Source of the DNA: CADEGL01 sp050180485
Lineage (GTDB): Bacteria > Pseudomonadota > Alphaproteobacteria > CADEGL01
Length of the DNA stretch: 64,000 nucleotides
Assembly (NCBI GenBank): GCA_050180485.1
Contig: JBFXED010000004.1
Span: 62,001-126,000 of the forward strand
Reading direction: 5' to 3'
In this document: piece after piece, positions 34,907 through 43,936 of the stretch
Numbering within the stretch: the first letter of the stretch is position 1
How the letters are laid out: every line of letters starts with the position of its first letter
Notes under the pieces: model-generated
Databases searched by the model: none
Seen by the model: only the letters and a program-made list of their open reading frames with translations
Told to the model about the DNA's origin: nothing
Program-made: the position numbers and the translations under genes

Positions 34907-35248
34907 ATGATTCGCCTTAAGACCATGATGCTGGTTGCCGCGCTCGCCGCGTTGCCGCTGTCCGCGATGGCTCAGGCCACCCCGGCAACGCCGGCCACCC
35001 CTGCGCAGCCTTCCACCGGCACACAGGCCACACCCGCGACGCCCGCTTCGCCAAGCAAGGGCGGCGAACACCACGGCAAGAAGGGTGACAAGGCCGACAA
35101 GGAAAACCAGAAGGGTGGCAAGAAGACGGGTCACGACAAGAAAGGGGGCAAGAAGGCGGGCCAGAGTTCCAGCCTCGACGCGAACCCGAACATCCAGCTC
35201 GCGGCCGCACCGTTCTTCAAGCCGGTGCTGGGCCTCGGCCTGAACTGA
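34907..35248 (+). CDS. Small exported Ala/Thr/Pro- and Lys/Gly-rich protein
   Basis: A 113-residue protein. The signal peptide is clear (MIRLKTMMLVAALAALPLSAMA, cleavage AMA-Q). It is followed by an ATPATPATPAQP-type repeat, a highly basic KGDKADKENQKGGKKTGHDKKGGKKAG stretch that is broken by acidic residues, and a hydrophobic end (IQLAAAPFFKPVLGLGLN). No family is recognised; it looks disordered apart from the ends. The start ATG 34907 has GGGAGAAG upstream. A strong terminator begins 24 bp after the stop, so it is monocistronic. Confidence 0.75.
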   Translation: MIRLKTMMLVAALAALPLSAMAQATPATPATPAQPSTGTQATPATPASPSKGGEHHGKKGDKADKENQKGGKKTGHDKKGGKKAGQSSSLDANPNIQLAAAPFFKPVLGLGLN

Positions 35249-35272
35249 TCGCGCGCACGGAAAGTTGGTAAG

Positions 35273-35308
35273 GAGGCCCGCCGATGCTACGGCGGGCCTC
35301 TTTCTTTT
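35273..35308 (+). terminator. Rho-independent terminator
   Basis: Perfect 11-bp stem GAGGCCCGCCG (35273-35283) / CGGCGGGCCTC (35290-35300), loop ATGCTA, then TTTCTTTT. It ends the transcript of the Lys/Gly-rich exported protein. Confidence 0.92.
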
Positions 35309-35313
35309 CCGGC

Positions 35314-36207
35314 TCAACCGCCGGGCACGGCGCCGGCGGGGAGAACGGATGCATGAGCCGCGATCTCGCCCGCGCGAGCGCGCCAGATGGTATCGCCCGC
35401 GGCAGCGATATGGCGAAGCGCGCGCCGCAGTTCGCGCAATCGGAACGGCTGACCGACGATGTAAGGATGGAGCGCGATGCCCATGACCAGTGGCTGCTCG
35501 CGCGCCTGCACCCGCATTTCGTCGAAATTACCGACGATCATGTCCGCGAAGGTGGACGCGCTCTGCCGTCGCACTGCGATGGCGGGGATATCGTTCAACT
35601 CCTGGGGATAAGGCACCGACAGAAGCGGTCCGCCGCGCGTGCGCAGCCAGGTCGGCTGATCGTCGTGGCACCAGTCCAGCAGATAGGCATAGCCGGCTTC
35701 CTTCAGCAGATCCGGCGTCGCGCGGCTTTCCGCGATCCATGGCCCCAACCAGCCCGCTGGCGCCTTGCCCTCGTGCCGCATGATCGCATCCGTGGTCTCG
35801 CGGATCAGCTTCCGCTCACCTACTTCGTCCAGCGCCGACTGCCGCACGGCATTGCTGTGGCCGTGGGCGACAATCTCATCGCCGCGCTGGCGGAACGCCG
35901 TCACCAGTTCCGGGCAATAGTCGTAAAGCGCACTGTTCACCAGCGCGGAGCAGGGCAGGGCGAGTTCACGAAAAAGTTCCAAAAGACGCCATGCGCCCAC
36001 GCGGTTGCCATAGTCCCGCCAGGCATAGTTCAGCACGTCGGGCTGCGGCCCGCCGGGTGCGAGTTCCGCGCCGAGGCCTTCGCCGAAGGCGAAATGCTCC
36101 AGGTTGAGCGCGATATAGACGGCCAAGCCGCGTCCTCGCGGCCAAGCGTAATGAGTCCGGCGCGTGATCGGCAGATAGCCGTAACGCCCGTGCGTGGGCA
36201 GGTTCAT
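35314..36207 (-). CDS. Polysaccharide deacetylase family protein (PuuE-like)
   Basis: A 297-residue NodB-fold hydrolase without a signal peptide. The deacetylase motif normally reading TxDD appears here as the AVYIALNLEHFAFG stretch, which places it in the PuuE/allantoinase-like branch rather than the true chitin or peptidoglycan deacetylases. The pair DEIVAHGHSN (metal His residues) and PAGWLGPWIAES is present; the last His is in LVMGIALHPYIVGQP. The start is ATG 36207 (MNLPTHGRYGYLPI). Substrate could be a cyclic or linear amide; it is unknown. A divergent transglycosylase gene begins 128 bp away. Confidence 0.85.
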   Translation of the reverse strand: MNLPTHGRYGYLPITRRTHYAWPRGRGLAVYIALNLEHFAFGEGLGAELAPGGPQPDVLNYAWRDYGNRVGAWRLLELFRELALPCSALVNSALYDYCPELVTAFRQRGDEIVAHGHSNAVRQSALDEVGERKLIRETTDAIMRHEGKAPAGWLGPWIAESRATPDLLKEAGYAYLLDWCHDDQPTWLRTRGGPLLSVPYPQELNDIPAIAVRRQSASTFADMIVGNFDEMRVQAREQPLVMGIALHPYIVGQPFRLRELRRALRHIAAAGDTIWRARAGEIAAHASVLPAGAVPGG

Positions 36208-36335
36208 GCGTGCATCATTCCGCGCGCGCGGCCGCGCCGCAAGGCAAGCGCGTCCATGTTGCGTTTGCGCGCGGCAGCAACCCATGGCACATATCGCAGC
36301 CGAGCGATGAACATCGAGCCTTGAGGAATGACCGA

Positions 36336-37337
36336 ATGATTCGATTCCGCGCCCTGACGACTCTTCTCGCCGCCGGGGCTCTCTCGCTGGCGTTCCTCGT
36401 CCCGCCCGCCACAGCCAAGGCACAAAGCAACAACAAGGATTTCGCGGTCTGGCTGGACGGGGTACGCAAGGAAGCCCTGCAGCAAGGAATCTCCCAGGCC
36501 ACGGTCGATACCGCGTTGGGCAAGGACCTGGCGCCGATCCCGCGCGTCATTGAATTGGACCGCAGGCAAACCGAGTTCACGGTCACCTTCGAGCGTTATC
36601 TCGAGATCACCATGCCGCCGGCACGCATCGAGAAAGGCCGTCAGCTCATGGTCCAGAACAAGGAACTGCTCTATCAGATCCAGGGCCGCTTCGGCGTGCA
36701 GCCCCAATATCTGGTCGCGCTATGGGGAATCGAATCGAGCTTCGGCGATAAACAGGGCACGTTCCCGGTTATCGCCGCGCTGGCCACCCTGGCGTACGAT
36801 GGGCGGCGAAGCGCGTTCTTCCGCAAGGAGTTGTTCAACGCCCTTAAAATCCTGAACGAAGGCCATATCACGGTCGCCGAGATGCGCGGTTCATGGGCGG
36901 GTGCCATGGGCCAGAACCAATTCATGCCCTCCAGCTTTAACAACAACGCGATCGACTTCGACGGTGATGGGCGGCGCGACATCTGGGGCACGCCAGCCGA
37001 CGTGCTGGCCTCCGCGGCCAACTATCTGGCGCGTTCCGGCTGGCGGCCCGAACAGCCGTGGGGCGTGAAGGTCGATGTGCCGGCGAATCTCGATCCAACC
37101 CTGATCAATCCGGACGCGACAAAGCCCGCGGCCCAATGGCAGGCGCTGGGCATCCGCCGCACAGACGGGCAGGAACTGCCAGCCCAGGCGGGCGAGGGCG
37201 CGCTAATCCAGCCGGGCGGCGCGGGCAACCCGACTTTCCTGGTCTTCGACAATTTCCGGGCGATTATGAAGTGGAACAAATCGACCTTCTTCGCGACCGC
37301 AGCAGGATTGCTTGCCGACCAACTGGCCGCGCAGTAA
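36336..37337 (+). CDS. Lytic murein transglycosylase, MltB type
   Basis: A 333-residue periplasmic enzyme that cleaves peptidoglycan glycan strands with 1,6-anhydro formation. The signal peptide is MIRFRALTTLLAAGALSLAFLVPPATA. The SLT_2 domain spans the rest. The catalytic Glu is in LVALWGIESSFGD near residue 132, with EMRGSWAGAMGQNQFMPSSF and the FDGDGRRDIWGTPADVLASAANYL signature of MltB. The start ATG 36336 follows TTGAGGAATGACC. It is a soluble exported form because the signal has no lipobox Cys. RlpA follows within 42 bp. Confidence 0.94.
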   Translation: MIRFRALTTLLAAGALSLAFLVPPATAKAQSNNKDFAVWLDGVRKEALQQGISQATVDTALGKDLAPIPRVIELDRRQTEFTVTFERYLEITMPPARIEKGRQLMVQNKELLYQIQGRFGVQPQYLVALWGIESSFGDKQGTFPVIAALATLAYDGRRSAFFRKELFNALKILNEGHITVAEMRGSWAGAMGQNQFMPSSFNNNAIDFDGDGRRDIWGTPADVLASAANYLARSGWRPEQPWGVKVDVPANLDPTLINPDATKPAAQWQALGIRRTDGQELPAQAGEGALIQPGGAGNPTFLVFDNFRAIMKWNKSTFFATAAGLLADQLAAQ

Positions 37338-37379
37338 ACTCCATCGCTTGGGGTTAGCCGGCGGATTACACACCAGATC

Positions 37380-38489
37380 GTGAATTTTTCGCGTTTTAAT
37401 TGGCTGGGCGTGGTTACAGCCGCGGCGCTGTTGAGCGCCTGCGCGGAAGCGCAACTCGCGTCTCATGCGGTCAAGGTGGCCGATCCGGCGCCCCAACAGC
37501 AGAAGACCGACGCCATCGCCAAACCTGGTAACTACAAGGTCGGCAAGCCCTATCAGATCGAAGGTGTCTGGTATTACCCGGCGGAAGACTACAGCTACGC
37601 CGAGACCGGCATCGCCTCGTGGTACGGACCCGACTTCCACGGCAAATACACGGCCAACGGCGAACTTTACGACATGAACGACCTGACGGCGGCGCATCGG
37701 ACGTTGCCGATGCCCTCGCTCGTGCGCGTGACCAACCTGGACAACGGCCGTTCCATCGTTATCCGCGTCAACGACCGCGGACCGTTCGCGCGCGGCCGCA
37801 TCATCGACGTCTCGCGCCGGTCGGCCCAACTCCTGGGCTTCGAGAATGTCGGCACCGCCAAGGTTCGCGTGGAGATCATGGCCGATGAAAGCCGCCAGAT
37901 CGCGGCGCTGGCCCGGCGCACGCCGGGACCGGACGATGAGAAACCCTCCGCCGCGCCGGTGGGCCAGGTCGCCGTCCAGAACTTGGCGCCGCCGCCCGGC
38001 GCGACCGCGGCGCCGCCACCAACCACGCAAGCGGCACGGCCAACCTATTCTCTACCGCCACCATCGGCCAGCCCATCCGCTGCGCGTACGGGCCGTCCGG
38101 CCGCCAATCCGCCGCCGCCGACAGTCGCGGCCCAAGATCCCGCGCGGCCCAACGCCACCCAAGCGCAAGTGGCCGCCGCCACGCAGCCGTTATCCACGGC
38201 CACCGATGCCGCCACGACACCGACGACAACGGGGCAGGTGACCGTGATCCCCGTGCAGGCGACGAACATTTACGTCCAGGCGGGCGCCTTCTCGAATCCG
38301 CAGAACGCCCAGCGTCTGGGCAACACGCTGTCCACGATCGCGCCAACCCAGCTGTCCTATGTCCTGGTCGGAACCCAGGCCATGTATCGCGTGCGTCTCG
38401 GCCCAGCCGCCAGCGTGGCCGATGCCGACAGCATGCTGGCGCGCGTGGTCGCCGCGGGATATCCCGAAGCGCGCATCGTCGTGGATTGA
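37380..38489 (+). CDS. rlpA: Septal ring lytic transglycosylase RlpA, SPOR-containing lipoprotein
   Basis: A 369-residue outer-membrane lipoprotein. The lipobox is LLSAC (Cys near 21). The double-psi beta-barrel domain (residues about 75-165) contains GIASWYGPDFHGKYTANGE with the catalytic Glu and LVRVTNLDNGRSIVIRVNDRGPF with the catalytic Asp. A long Pro/Ala/Thr-rich linker follows. The SPOR domain (last 80 residues, IYVQAGAFSNPQNAQRL ... YRVRLGP) binds denuded glycan at the division site. The start is GTG 37380; there is no strong ribosome site. It lies between an MltB-type transglycosylase and a D-Ala-D-Ala carboxypeptidase gene: a peptidoglycan cluster. Confidence 0.94.
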   Translation: MNFSRFNWLGVVTAAALLSACAEAQLASHAVKVADPAPQQQKTDAIAKPGNYKVGKPYQIEGVWYYPAEDYSYAETGIASWYGPDFHGKYTANGELYDMNDLTAAHRTLPMPSLVRVTNLDNGRSIVIRVNDRGPFARGRIIDVSRRSAQLLGFENVGTAKVRVEIMADESRQIAALARRTPGPDDEKPSAAPVGQVAVQNLAPPPGATAAPPPTTQAARPTYSLPPPSASPSAARTGRPAANPPPPTVAAQDPARPNATQAQVAAATQPLSTATDAATTPTTTGQVTVIPVQATNIYVQAGAFSNPQNAQRLGNTLSTIAPTQLSYVLVGTQAMYRVRLGPAASVADADSMLARVVAAGYPEARIVVD

Positions 38490-38566
38490 GGCACGTCGTC
38501 ATTTCGCCCAAATCGGCGCGGAGAGTGCCGTCGCCGAACGAACTGTCCCCAGGAGCCTGACGTCCC

Positions 38567-39709
38567 ATGAACCGCTTCGCCGCCCGCTTCGCCGTCGCCT
38601 TCGCTGCCGCCATCGCCATTCCCTGCGCGGCGAACGCCTATGAGACGACCGCCAAATACGCCTACATGATCGACGCCAAGACGGGGACCGTGCTGTTCGA
38701 TAAGAACGGCACCGAGACGATGTTCCCGGCCTCGATGACGAAGATGATGACCATCTATCTCACCTTTGAGCGGCTGAAGGACGGCCGCCTCACGCTCAAT
38801 TCGGGGCTGCCCGTGTCGGAGGAGGCATGGCGCACCGGCGGTTCCAAATCGTTCATGATGGTGGGCGACAAGGTGCGCGTGGAGGATTTGATCCGCGGCG
38901 TCATCGTCCAATCCGGCAACGACGCCTGCATCGTCTTGGCCCAAGGCATGGCGGGCAGCGAAGCGGCCTTCGCCGCCGAGATGAATAAGAAGGCCAAGGA
39001 ATTGGGCATGACCGGCACGCACTTCAAGAATTCCGACGGCATGCCCGATCCCGAACATGTCACCACGGCGCGTGACCTGGCCATCCTGGCCAAGCGCACG
39101 ATCGAGGATTTCCCCGAGTATTATTCGTATTACGCGGAAACCGAGTACACCCATAGCGGCATCAAGCAGGCCAACCGCAATCCGCTTCTCTATAAGAACA
39201 TCGGCGCGGACGGTCTCAAGACCGGCCACACCGAGGCCTCGGGCTACGGACTGACGGGCTCGGCCATCCGCGGCGGACGGCGCGTGATCGCGGTCCTGAA
39301 CGGCATGGCCAGCGACAAGGAGCGCGCGCAGGAATCCGAGCGCATGATCGAGTGGGGCTTCAACGAGTACGAGAACTACACGTTGTTCAAGGCCGGCGAG
39401 ATCGTCGACAACGCGCCGGTCGAGATGGGCAAGGCCGCGACCGTGCCGTTGGCGGCCGAGAAGGAAGTGCTGGTCACCCTGCCGCGCGCGGCGCGCCAGG
39501 ACGTCAAGGCCAACGCCCAGTACCAAACGCCGTTGCCCGCGCCGATCGCCAAGGGTTCGCACGTCGGTACTCTGGTGATCACGGCGCCCGGCGCGCAGAC
39601 GATCGAGATTCCCCTGGTGGCCACCGCCGATGTGCAGCGACTCGGCTTCTTCGGCCGGACCGCGGCGTCCGTGAAGCGGATGTTCACGGGCGGCGGTTCC
39701 AGCAAGTGA
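38567..39709 (+). CDS. D-alanyl-D-alanine carboxypeptidase (PBP5/DacC type)
   Basis: A 380-residue penicillin-binding protein that removes the terminal D-Ala of peptidoglycan pentapeptides. The signal peptide is MNRFAARFAVAFAAAIAIPCAANA. The catalytic SxxK is SMTK near residue 57, SGN is in VQSGNDACI near 117, and KTG is KTGHTEA near 219. A PBP5-type beta domain (residues about 280-355) is followed by a C-terminal amphipathic anchor (FGRTAASVKRMF). The start ATG 38567 follows AGGAGCC. The tmk gene begins 13 bp after the stop, so it is probably in the same transcript. Confidence 0.95.
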   Translation: MNRFAARFAVAFAAAIAIPCAANAYETTAKYAYMIDAKTGTVLFDKNGTETMFPASMTKMMTIYLTFERLKDGRLTLNSGLPVSEEAWRTGGSKSFMMVGDKVRVEDLIRGVIVQSGNDACIVLAQGMAGSEAAFAAEMNKKAKELGMTGTHFKNSDGMPDPEHVTTARDLAILAKRTIEDFPEYYSYYAETEYTHSGIKQANRNPLLYKNIGADGLKTGHTEASGYGLTGSAIRGGRRVIAVLNGMASDKERAQESERMIEWGFNEYENYTLFKAGEIVDNAPVEMGKAATVPLAAEKEVLVTLPRAARQDVKANAQYQTPLPAPIAKGSHVGTLVITAPGAQTIEIPLVATADVQRLGFFGRTAASVKRMFTGGGSSK

Positions 39710-39722
39710 CGCAAGGCGGCTG

Positions 39723-40355
39723 ATGGCGCGCGGCCGCTTCATCACCTTCGAAGGCGGCGAAGGCGCGGGCAAGTCGACCCAGCTTCGCCTTTTGGCCGAC
39801 GCTCTGGCCGCGGCAGGCATAGATGTCGTGGCCACGCGCGAGCCGGGCGGCTCGCCGGGCGCCGAGGAGATCCGCACGCTGCTGGTGACGGGCGAGCCCG
39901 GCCGATGGGACGCCGAAACCGAAGCCTTGCTCCATTTCGCCGCCCGCCGCGATCACCTGGCGCGTACCGTCTGGCCGGCACTGGAACGTGGCGCCTGGGT
40001 GCTTTGCGACCGTTTCGCCGATTCGACCATGGCCTATCAAGGCTATGGGCTGGGCTTGGGCCGCCAGCGCGTTGAGGATCTCTATCGGTTGGTGGTGGGC
40101 GACTTCGCTCCGGACCTTACCCTTGTCATCGACGTGCCCGCCGAGCGCGGCCTGGAACGCGCGGGCGCGCGGGCTGGAAACGAGACCCGATACGAGCGCA
40201 TGGGCGGCACGTTCCACGCACGGTTGCGCGAGGCCTTTCTCGACATTGCCAAGCGCGAACCGCAACGCTGCGTCGTCGTCGATGGCTCCGGCGCCGTCGA
40301 TCATGTGGCCGACTTGATCCGCCGCGCCGTCCGGGAAAAGCTGGGCCGGCCATGA
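39723..40355 (+). CDS. tmk: dTMP kinase
   Basis: Thymidylate kinase phosphorylates dTMP to dTDP for DNA synthesis. The 210-residue length is usual. The P-loop is FEGGEGAGKST (residues 8-18); the DRF/Y motif with the substrate contact is CDRFADSTMAYQGYG near 97-110; the LID region reads GARAGNETRYERMG. The start is ATG 39723 after a GGCGGCTG stretch. Its stop overlaps the holB start by ATGA (40352-40355), the usual arrangement in Alphaproteobacteria. Confidence 0.96.
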   Translation: MARGRFITFEGGEGAGKSTQLRLLADALAAAGIDVVATREPGGSPGAEEIRTLLVTGEPGRWDAETEALLHFAARRDHLARTVWPALERGAWVLCDRFADSTMAYQGYGLGLGRQRVEDLYRLVVGDFAPDLTLVIDVPAERGLERAGARAGNETRYERMGGTFHARLREAFLDIAKREPQRCVVVDGSGAVDHVADLIRRAVREKLGRP

Positions 40356-41470
40356 GCAAGGACACGAATGAGAAGGACCAGGCGGCCGCCCATCCCGCGC
40401 CGCGCCTGAACGCGGAAATCGTCGGGCAGGGGGCTGCCGAAGCCGCTTTGTTGGAGGCTCACCGCTCGGGCCGGTTGCCGCATGCGTGGCTTTTCACCGG
40501 CCCCAAGGGCGTGGGCAAGGCGACCTTAGCCTATCGCTTCGCGCGGTTCCTATTGGCCGACGATGGGGCCAATGGCGGCACGGCCTCGCTGTTCGGCGAT
40601 GCGCCCGCGCCGGCCACGAGCCTGCGCATGGAGGCGAACCATCCCGTATTCCACCGTATGGCCTCCGGCGGCCACGCGGATTTCCGCGTGCTCGAACGCA
40701 CGGTCAACGCCAAGACCGGCAAGATGCGCTCCGAGATCGTCATCGACGATGCCCGGGACATCATCGCGTTCATGCATCTGACCCCCGCGGAAAGCAACCG
40801 CCGCGTGGTCATCGTCGACAGTGCCGACGACATGAACCGGAACACAGCCAACGCGCTCCTCAAGGTGCTGGAGGAACCTCCCCCCAGTGCGGTCCTGATC
40901 CTGGTCAGCCATTCTCCTGCGCGGCTTCTGCCCACCATCCGCTCCCGCTGCCGCAAGCTCGCGCTGTCTTCCTTGTCCGTCGACGAGGTGCGCGAGGGCG
41001 TCCGCAAATACCATCCGGATTTAAAGACCGAAGAGGCGGAGGCGATCGCGCATCTGGGCGAGGGGAGTCTGGGCCGGGCGCTAGAGATCGCCGAGCGTGG
41101 CGGGCTGGAACTCTATCACGACTTGGTTTCGCTGCTGAGCACCCTGCCGAAGCTCGATTTCGCAGCCCTGCAGGAATTCGCCGGAACGGCGGCGGAGGAC
41201 GACGAGTCTTTCGACCTGTCCACCAGCCTCCTGCGCGGCTGGCATGCGCGGATGCTCAAAGGGGCCGCCACGGGGGTCTTTGCGCCCGGGCTTTTGGAGG
41301 GCGAAGCGGCCCTGATGCGCCGTCTGGCAGGGGCAACCAGCCTTGATCGCTGGTTCGAGGTGTGGGACAAGAACGACCGCCTGTTCAGGCGCGCGGACAG
41401 CGCAAATCTCGACCACCGGCAGGTTCTTCTCAACGCGTTCCTCGCCTTCGAGACTGCGGCCCGCCCCTGA
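40352..41470 (+). CDS. holB: DNA polymerase III subunit delta prime
   Basis: The delta-prime subunit of the clamp loader helps place the sliding clamp on DNA. The 372-residue protein begins after an N-terminal extension, then LPHAWLFTGPKGVGKATLAY near 43-62 (P-loop with GKAT in place of GKST). The sensor-type stretch NALLKVLEEPPPSAVLILVSH and RLLPTIRSRCRKL near 165-205 carry the SRC motif of AAA+ clamp-loader subunits. The C-terminal helical part is less conserved. It follows tmk with an ATGA overlap and precedes metG by 83 bp. Confidence 0.94.
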   Translation: MSKDTNEKDQAAAHPAPRLNAEIVGQGAAEAALLEAHRSGRLPHAWLFTGPKGVGKATLAYRFARFLLADDGANGGTASLFGDAPAPATSLRMEANHPVFHRMASGGHADFRVLERTVNAKTGKMRSEIVIDDARDIIAFMHLTPAESNRRVVIVDSADDMNRNTANALLKVLEEPPPSAVLILVSHSPARLLPTIRSRCRKLALSSLSVDEVREGVRKYHPDLKTEEAEAIAHLGEGSLGRALEIAERGGLELYHDLVSLLSTLPKLDFAALQEFAGTAAEDDESFDLSTSLLRGWHARMLKGAATGVFAPGLLEGEAALMRRLAGATSLDRWFEVWDKNDRLFRRADSANLDHRQVLLNAFLAFETAARP

Positions 41471-41553
41471 CGGCCCGAGCGTAGAAAGCTGTGAACGAAT
41501 TCGTTCAACATTTTCAACAGGCTCGGCAAGAACTCTAAGCGACCGAGGACCAA

Positions 41554-43146
41554 ATGGCCGCGCCGTCCGAGACGAGCCGTTACTACATCACGTCGCCGAT
41601 CTACTACGTGAACGACGCGCCCCATATCGGGCACGCCTACACGACGCTGGCTTGCGACGTGTTGGCGCGCTTCATGCGGCTGGACGGACGGCGGGTGAAG
41701 TTCCTGACCGGCACCGACGAGCACGGACAGAAGGTGGAGAAGGCCGCCGCGGCCGCGGGCCTAGCGCCCAAGGAATTCACGGACAGGGTCTCGCAGAACT
41801 TCCGCGACCTGGCCGCCGCAATGAACTTCTCCAACGACGACTTCATCCGCACGACCGAGCCGCGCCACATCAAGTCCAGCCAGGCCATCTGGAAGGCCAT
41901 CGCCGCGAACAAGTCGCCCAAGGGCCGGGACAATATCTATCTCGGCAAATATGACGGCTGGTACGCCGTGCGCGACGAAGCCTTCTACGACGAGAAAGAA
42001 TTGACCACCGGCCCGGACGGCAAGAAACGCGCGCCCTCGGGCGCCGAGGTCGAGTGGGTGGAAGAGCCTAGCTACTTCTTCCGCCTGTCCGATTGGCAGG
42101 ATTGGCTGCTCGAATATTACGAAACGGTGAAACCCGATTTCATCGGGCCGAACACGCGGCGCAACGAGGTGATCAGCTTCGTGCGCGGCGGCCTCAACGA
42201 CCTGTCCATCTCGCGCACCACCTTCAAGTGGGGCGTGCCGGTGCCCGATGCGCCCGGACACGTCATGTATGTCTGGCTCGACGCGCTCACAAACTACATC
42301 ACGGCCGTCGGCTACCCCGATGAGAACACGGGCGATTTTCGCACCTTCTGGCCTGCCGACCTGCACATGGTGGGCAAGGACATCGTGCGCTTCCACACGG
42401 TCTATTGGCCGGCCTTCCTCAAGGCCGCGGGCCTCGAGCCGCCGCGCCGTGTCTTCGCCCATGGCTGGTGGACGAACGAAGGGCAGAAGATCTCCAAGTC
42501 GCTTGGCAACGTGATCGAGCCCAACGCGCTGGTGCAGAAATACGGCCTCGACCCGGTCCGCTACTTTCTGCTGCGCGAGGTTCCCTTCGGTCAGGATGGC
42601 GATTTCTCGCATCGCGCCATGGTCGGGCGCCTGAACGGCGATCTCGCCAACGATCTGGGCAACCTGGCCCAGCGCGTCTTGAGCTTTGTGCAGAAGAACG
42701 GCGGCGCGCAGGTTCCAGCGCATGGCGCCTTCGATCCGGCCGATGAAGCGATGCTGGCCCAGGCGCGCGGCACCCTTGGCGAGGTGCGCAATCTGCTGAC
42801 CGCCACGCCCAACGCGCCCGAATTCCACCGGGCGCTCGAAGCGGTCTGGAACGTGGTCACGGGCGCCAACGCCTATGTCGACAAGCAAGCGCCCTGGAGC
42901 CTGCGCAAGACCGATCCGGCGCGCATGAATACGGTGCTCTACACGTTGGCCGAAACGATCCGCTGCGTCGCCCTGGTGCTGCAGCCCTTCATGCCCCAGG
43001 CCATGGGAAAGATGCTGGACCAGCTGGCCGTGCCGGCGGACGCCCGCGACTTCGATTCGCTGAATGCCAAGGCCGCCCTCACGCCCGGCACGCCGCTGCC
43101 GCCGCCCCAAGGGATTTTTCCGCGTTTCGTCGAGGAAAAGGCCTGA
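41554..43146 (+). CDS. metG: Methionine--tRNA ligase
   Basis: Methionyl-tRNA synthetase charges tRNA-Met. The 530-residue length fits the short type without the C-terminal tRNA-binding extension. The HIGH signature is PHIGHAYTTL near residue 24, KMSKS appears as KISKSLGN near 311, and FLTGTDEHGQK near 50 is the conserved early block. The four-cysteine zinc knuckle is not evident, as in the metal-free alphaproteobacterial group. The anticodon-binding helical domain begins near 350. The start is ATG 41554. The tatD gene starts one base after the stop. Confidence 0.97.
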   Translation: MAAPSETSRYYITSPIYYVNDAPHIGHAYTTLACDVLARFMRLDGRRVKFLTGTDEHGQKVEKAAAAAGLAPKEFTDRVSQNFRDLAAAMNFSNDDFIRTTEPRHIKSSQAIWKAIAANKSPKGRDNIYLGKYDGWYAVRDEAFYDEKELTTGPDGKKRAPSGAEVEWVEEPSYFFRLSDWQDWLLEYYETVKPDFIGPNTRRNEVISFVRGGLNDLSISRTTFKWGVPVPDAPGHVMYVWLDALTNYITAVGYPDENTGDFRTFWPADLHMVGKDIVRFHTVYWPAFLKAAGLEPPRRVFAHGWWTNEGQKISKSLGNVIEPNALVQKYGLDPVRYFLLREVPFGQDGDFSHRAMVGRLNGDLANDLGNLAQRVLSFVQKNGGAQVPAHGAFDPADEAMLAQARGTLGEVRNLLTATPNAPEFHRALEAVWNVVTGANAYVDKQAPWSLRKTDPARMNTVLYTLAETIRCVALVLQPFMPQAMGKMLDQLAVPADARDFDSLNAKAALTPGTPLPPPQGIFPRFVEEKA

Positions 43147-43147
43147 G

Positions 43148-43936
43148 ATGCTGGTCGACAGCCACTGCCACCTCGACTACCCGGACTATGCGGGCGAGAA
43201 GCTCGAAGCCGCGCTGGACCGCGCGCGCCGGGTCGGGGTTGGCGCCATGCTGACGATCGGCACGGAACTGTCACGGTTCCCCGGCGTGCGCGCCATCGCC
43301 GAGCAGCATGAGAACATCTGGTGCTCCGTCGGCGTTCATCCGCACGAGGCGGGAAAGGCGGGGGTGGGGGACGCGGCCGCGCTGGTGCGCGAAACGGCCC
43401 ATCCCAAGGTGGTCGCCATCGGTGAAAGCGGGCTCGACTATTATTACGATTCAAGCCCGCGCGACGCCCAGCAGGCCAATTTCCGGACCCACATCGAGGC
43501 CGCCGTCGAAAGCGGCCTGCCATTGGTCGTCCACACGCGCGACGCCGACGACGACACCGACGCCATGCTGCGTGCCGGCGGACCGAAATTGCGCGGCGTG
43601 CTGCATTGTTTCACCAGCAGCCGGGCGCTCGCGGAAAAGGCGCTGGAATTGGGCTTCTTCATTTCGCTGTCCGGCATCGTCACATTCAAGAACGCAGCCG
43701 ATCTGCGTGAGACGGCCAAGATCATCCCCATGGACCGGCTCTTGGTCGAAACCGATGCGCCGTATCTGGCGCCCGTGCCGATGCGCGGCAAGCCCAACGA
43801 GCCGTCCTACGTGGTTCACACGGCACGGTTCGTGGCCGATCTGAAGGGCGTGACGCCCGAGGCGCTGGCCGAGGCCACGACGGCCAATTTCTTCCGCCTG
43901 TTCGACAAGGCGAAACCGCCCGCCGCGTCAGCCTGA
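43148..43936 (+). CDS. TatD family metal-dependent hydrolase (DNase)
   Basis: A 262-residue TIM-barrel hydrolase of the TatD/YcfH type, with 3'-5' exonuclease or other phosphoesterase activity. Metal ligands are seen as DSHCHLDYPDY (HxH near residues 6-8), the Glu in AIGESGLDYYYD near 95, the His in PLVVHTRDADDD near 131, the His in LHCFTSS near 156 and the Asp in VETDAPYLAPVP near 206. The start ATG 43148 lies one base after the metG stop. Its stop overlaps the start of the metallo-hydrolase (TGATGC). The metG-tatD-MBL order is conserved in Alphaproteobacteria. Confidence 0.95.
   Translation: MLVDSHCHLDYPDYAGEKLEAALDRARRVGVGAMLTIGTELSRFPGVRAIAEQHENIWCSVGVHPHEAGKAGVGDAAALVRETAHPKVVAIGESGLDYYYDSSPRDAQQANFRTHIEAAVESGLPLVVHTRDADDDTDAMLRAGGPKLRGVLHCFTSSRALAEKALELGFFISLSGIVTFKNAADLRETAKIIPMDRLLVETDAPYLAPVPMRGKPNEPSYVVHTARFVADLKGVTPEALAEATTANFFRLFDKAKPPAASA

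Noticed and set aside
41761..43110. A 449-codon open frame on the minus strand
   Set aside because: It is antisense to metG, which shows all expected synthetase motifs.
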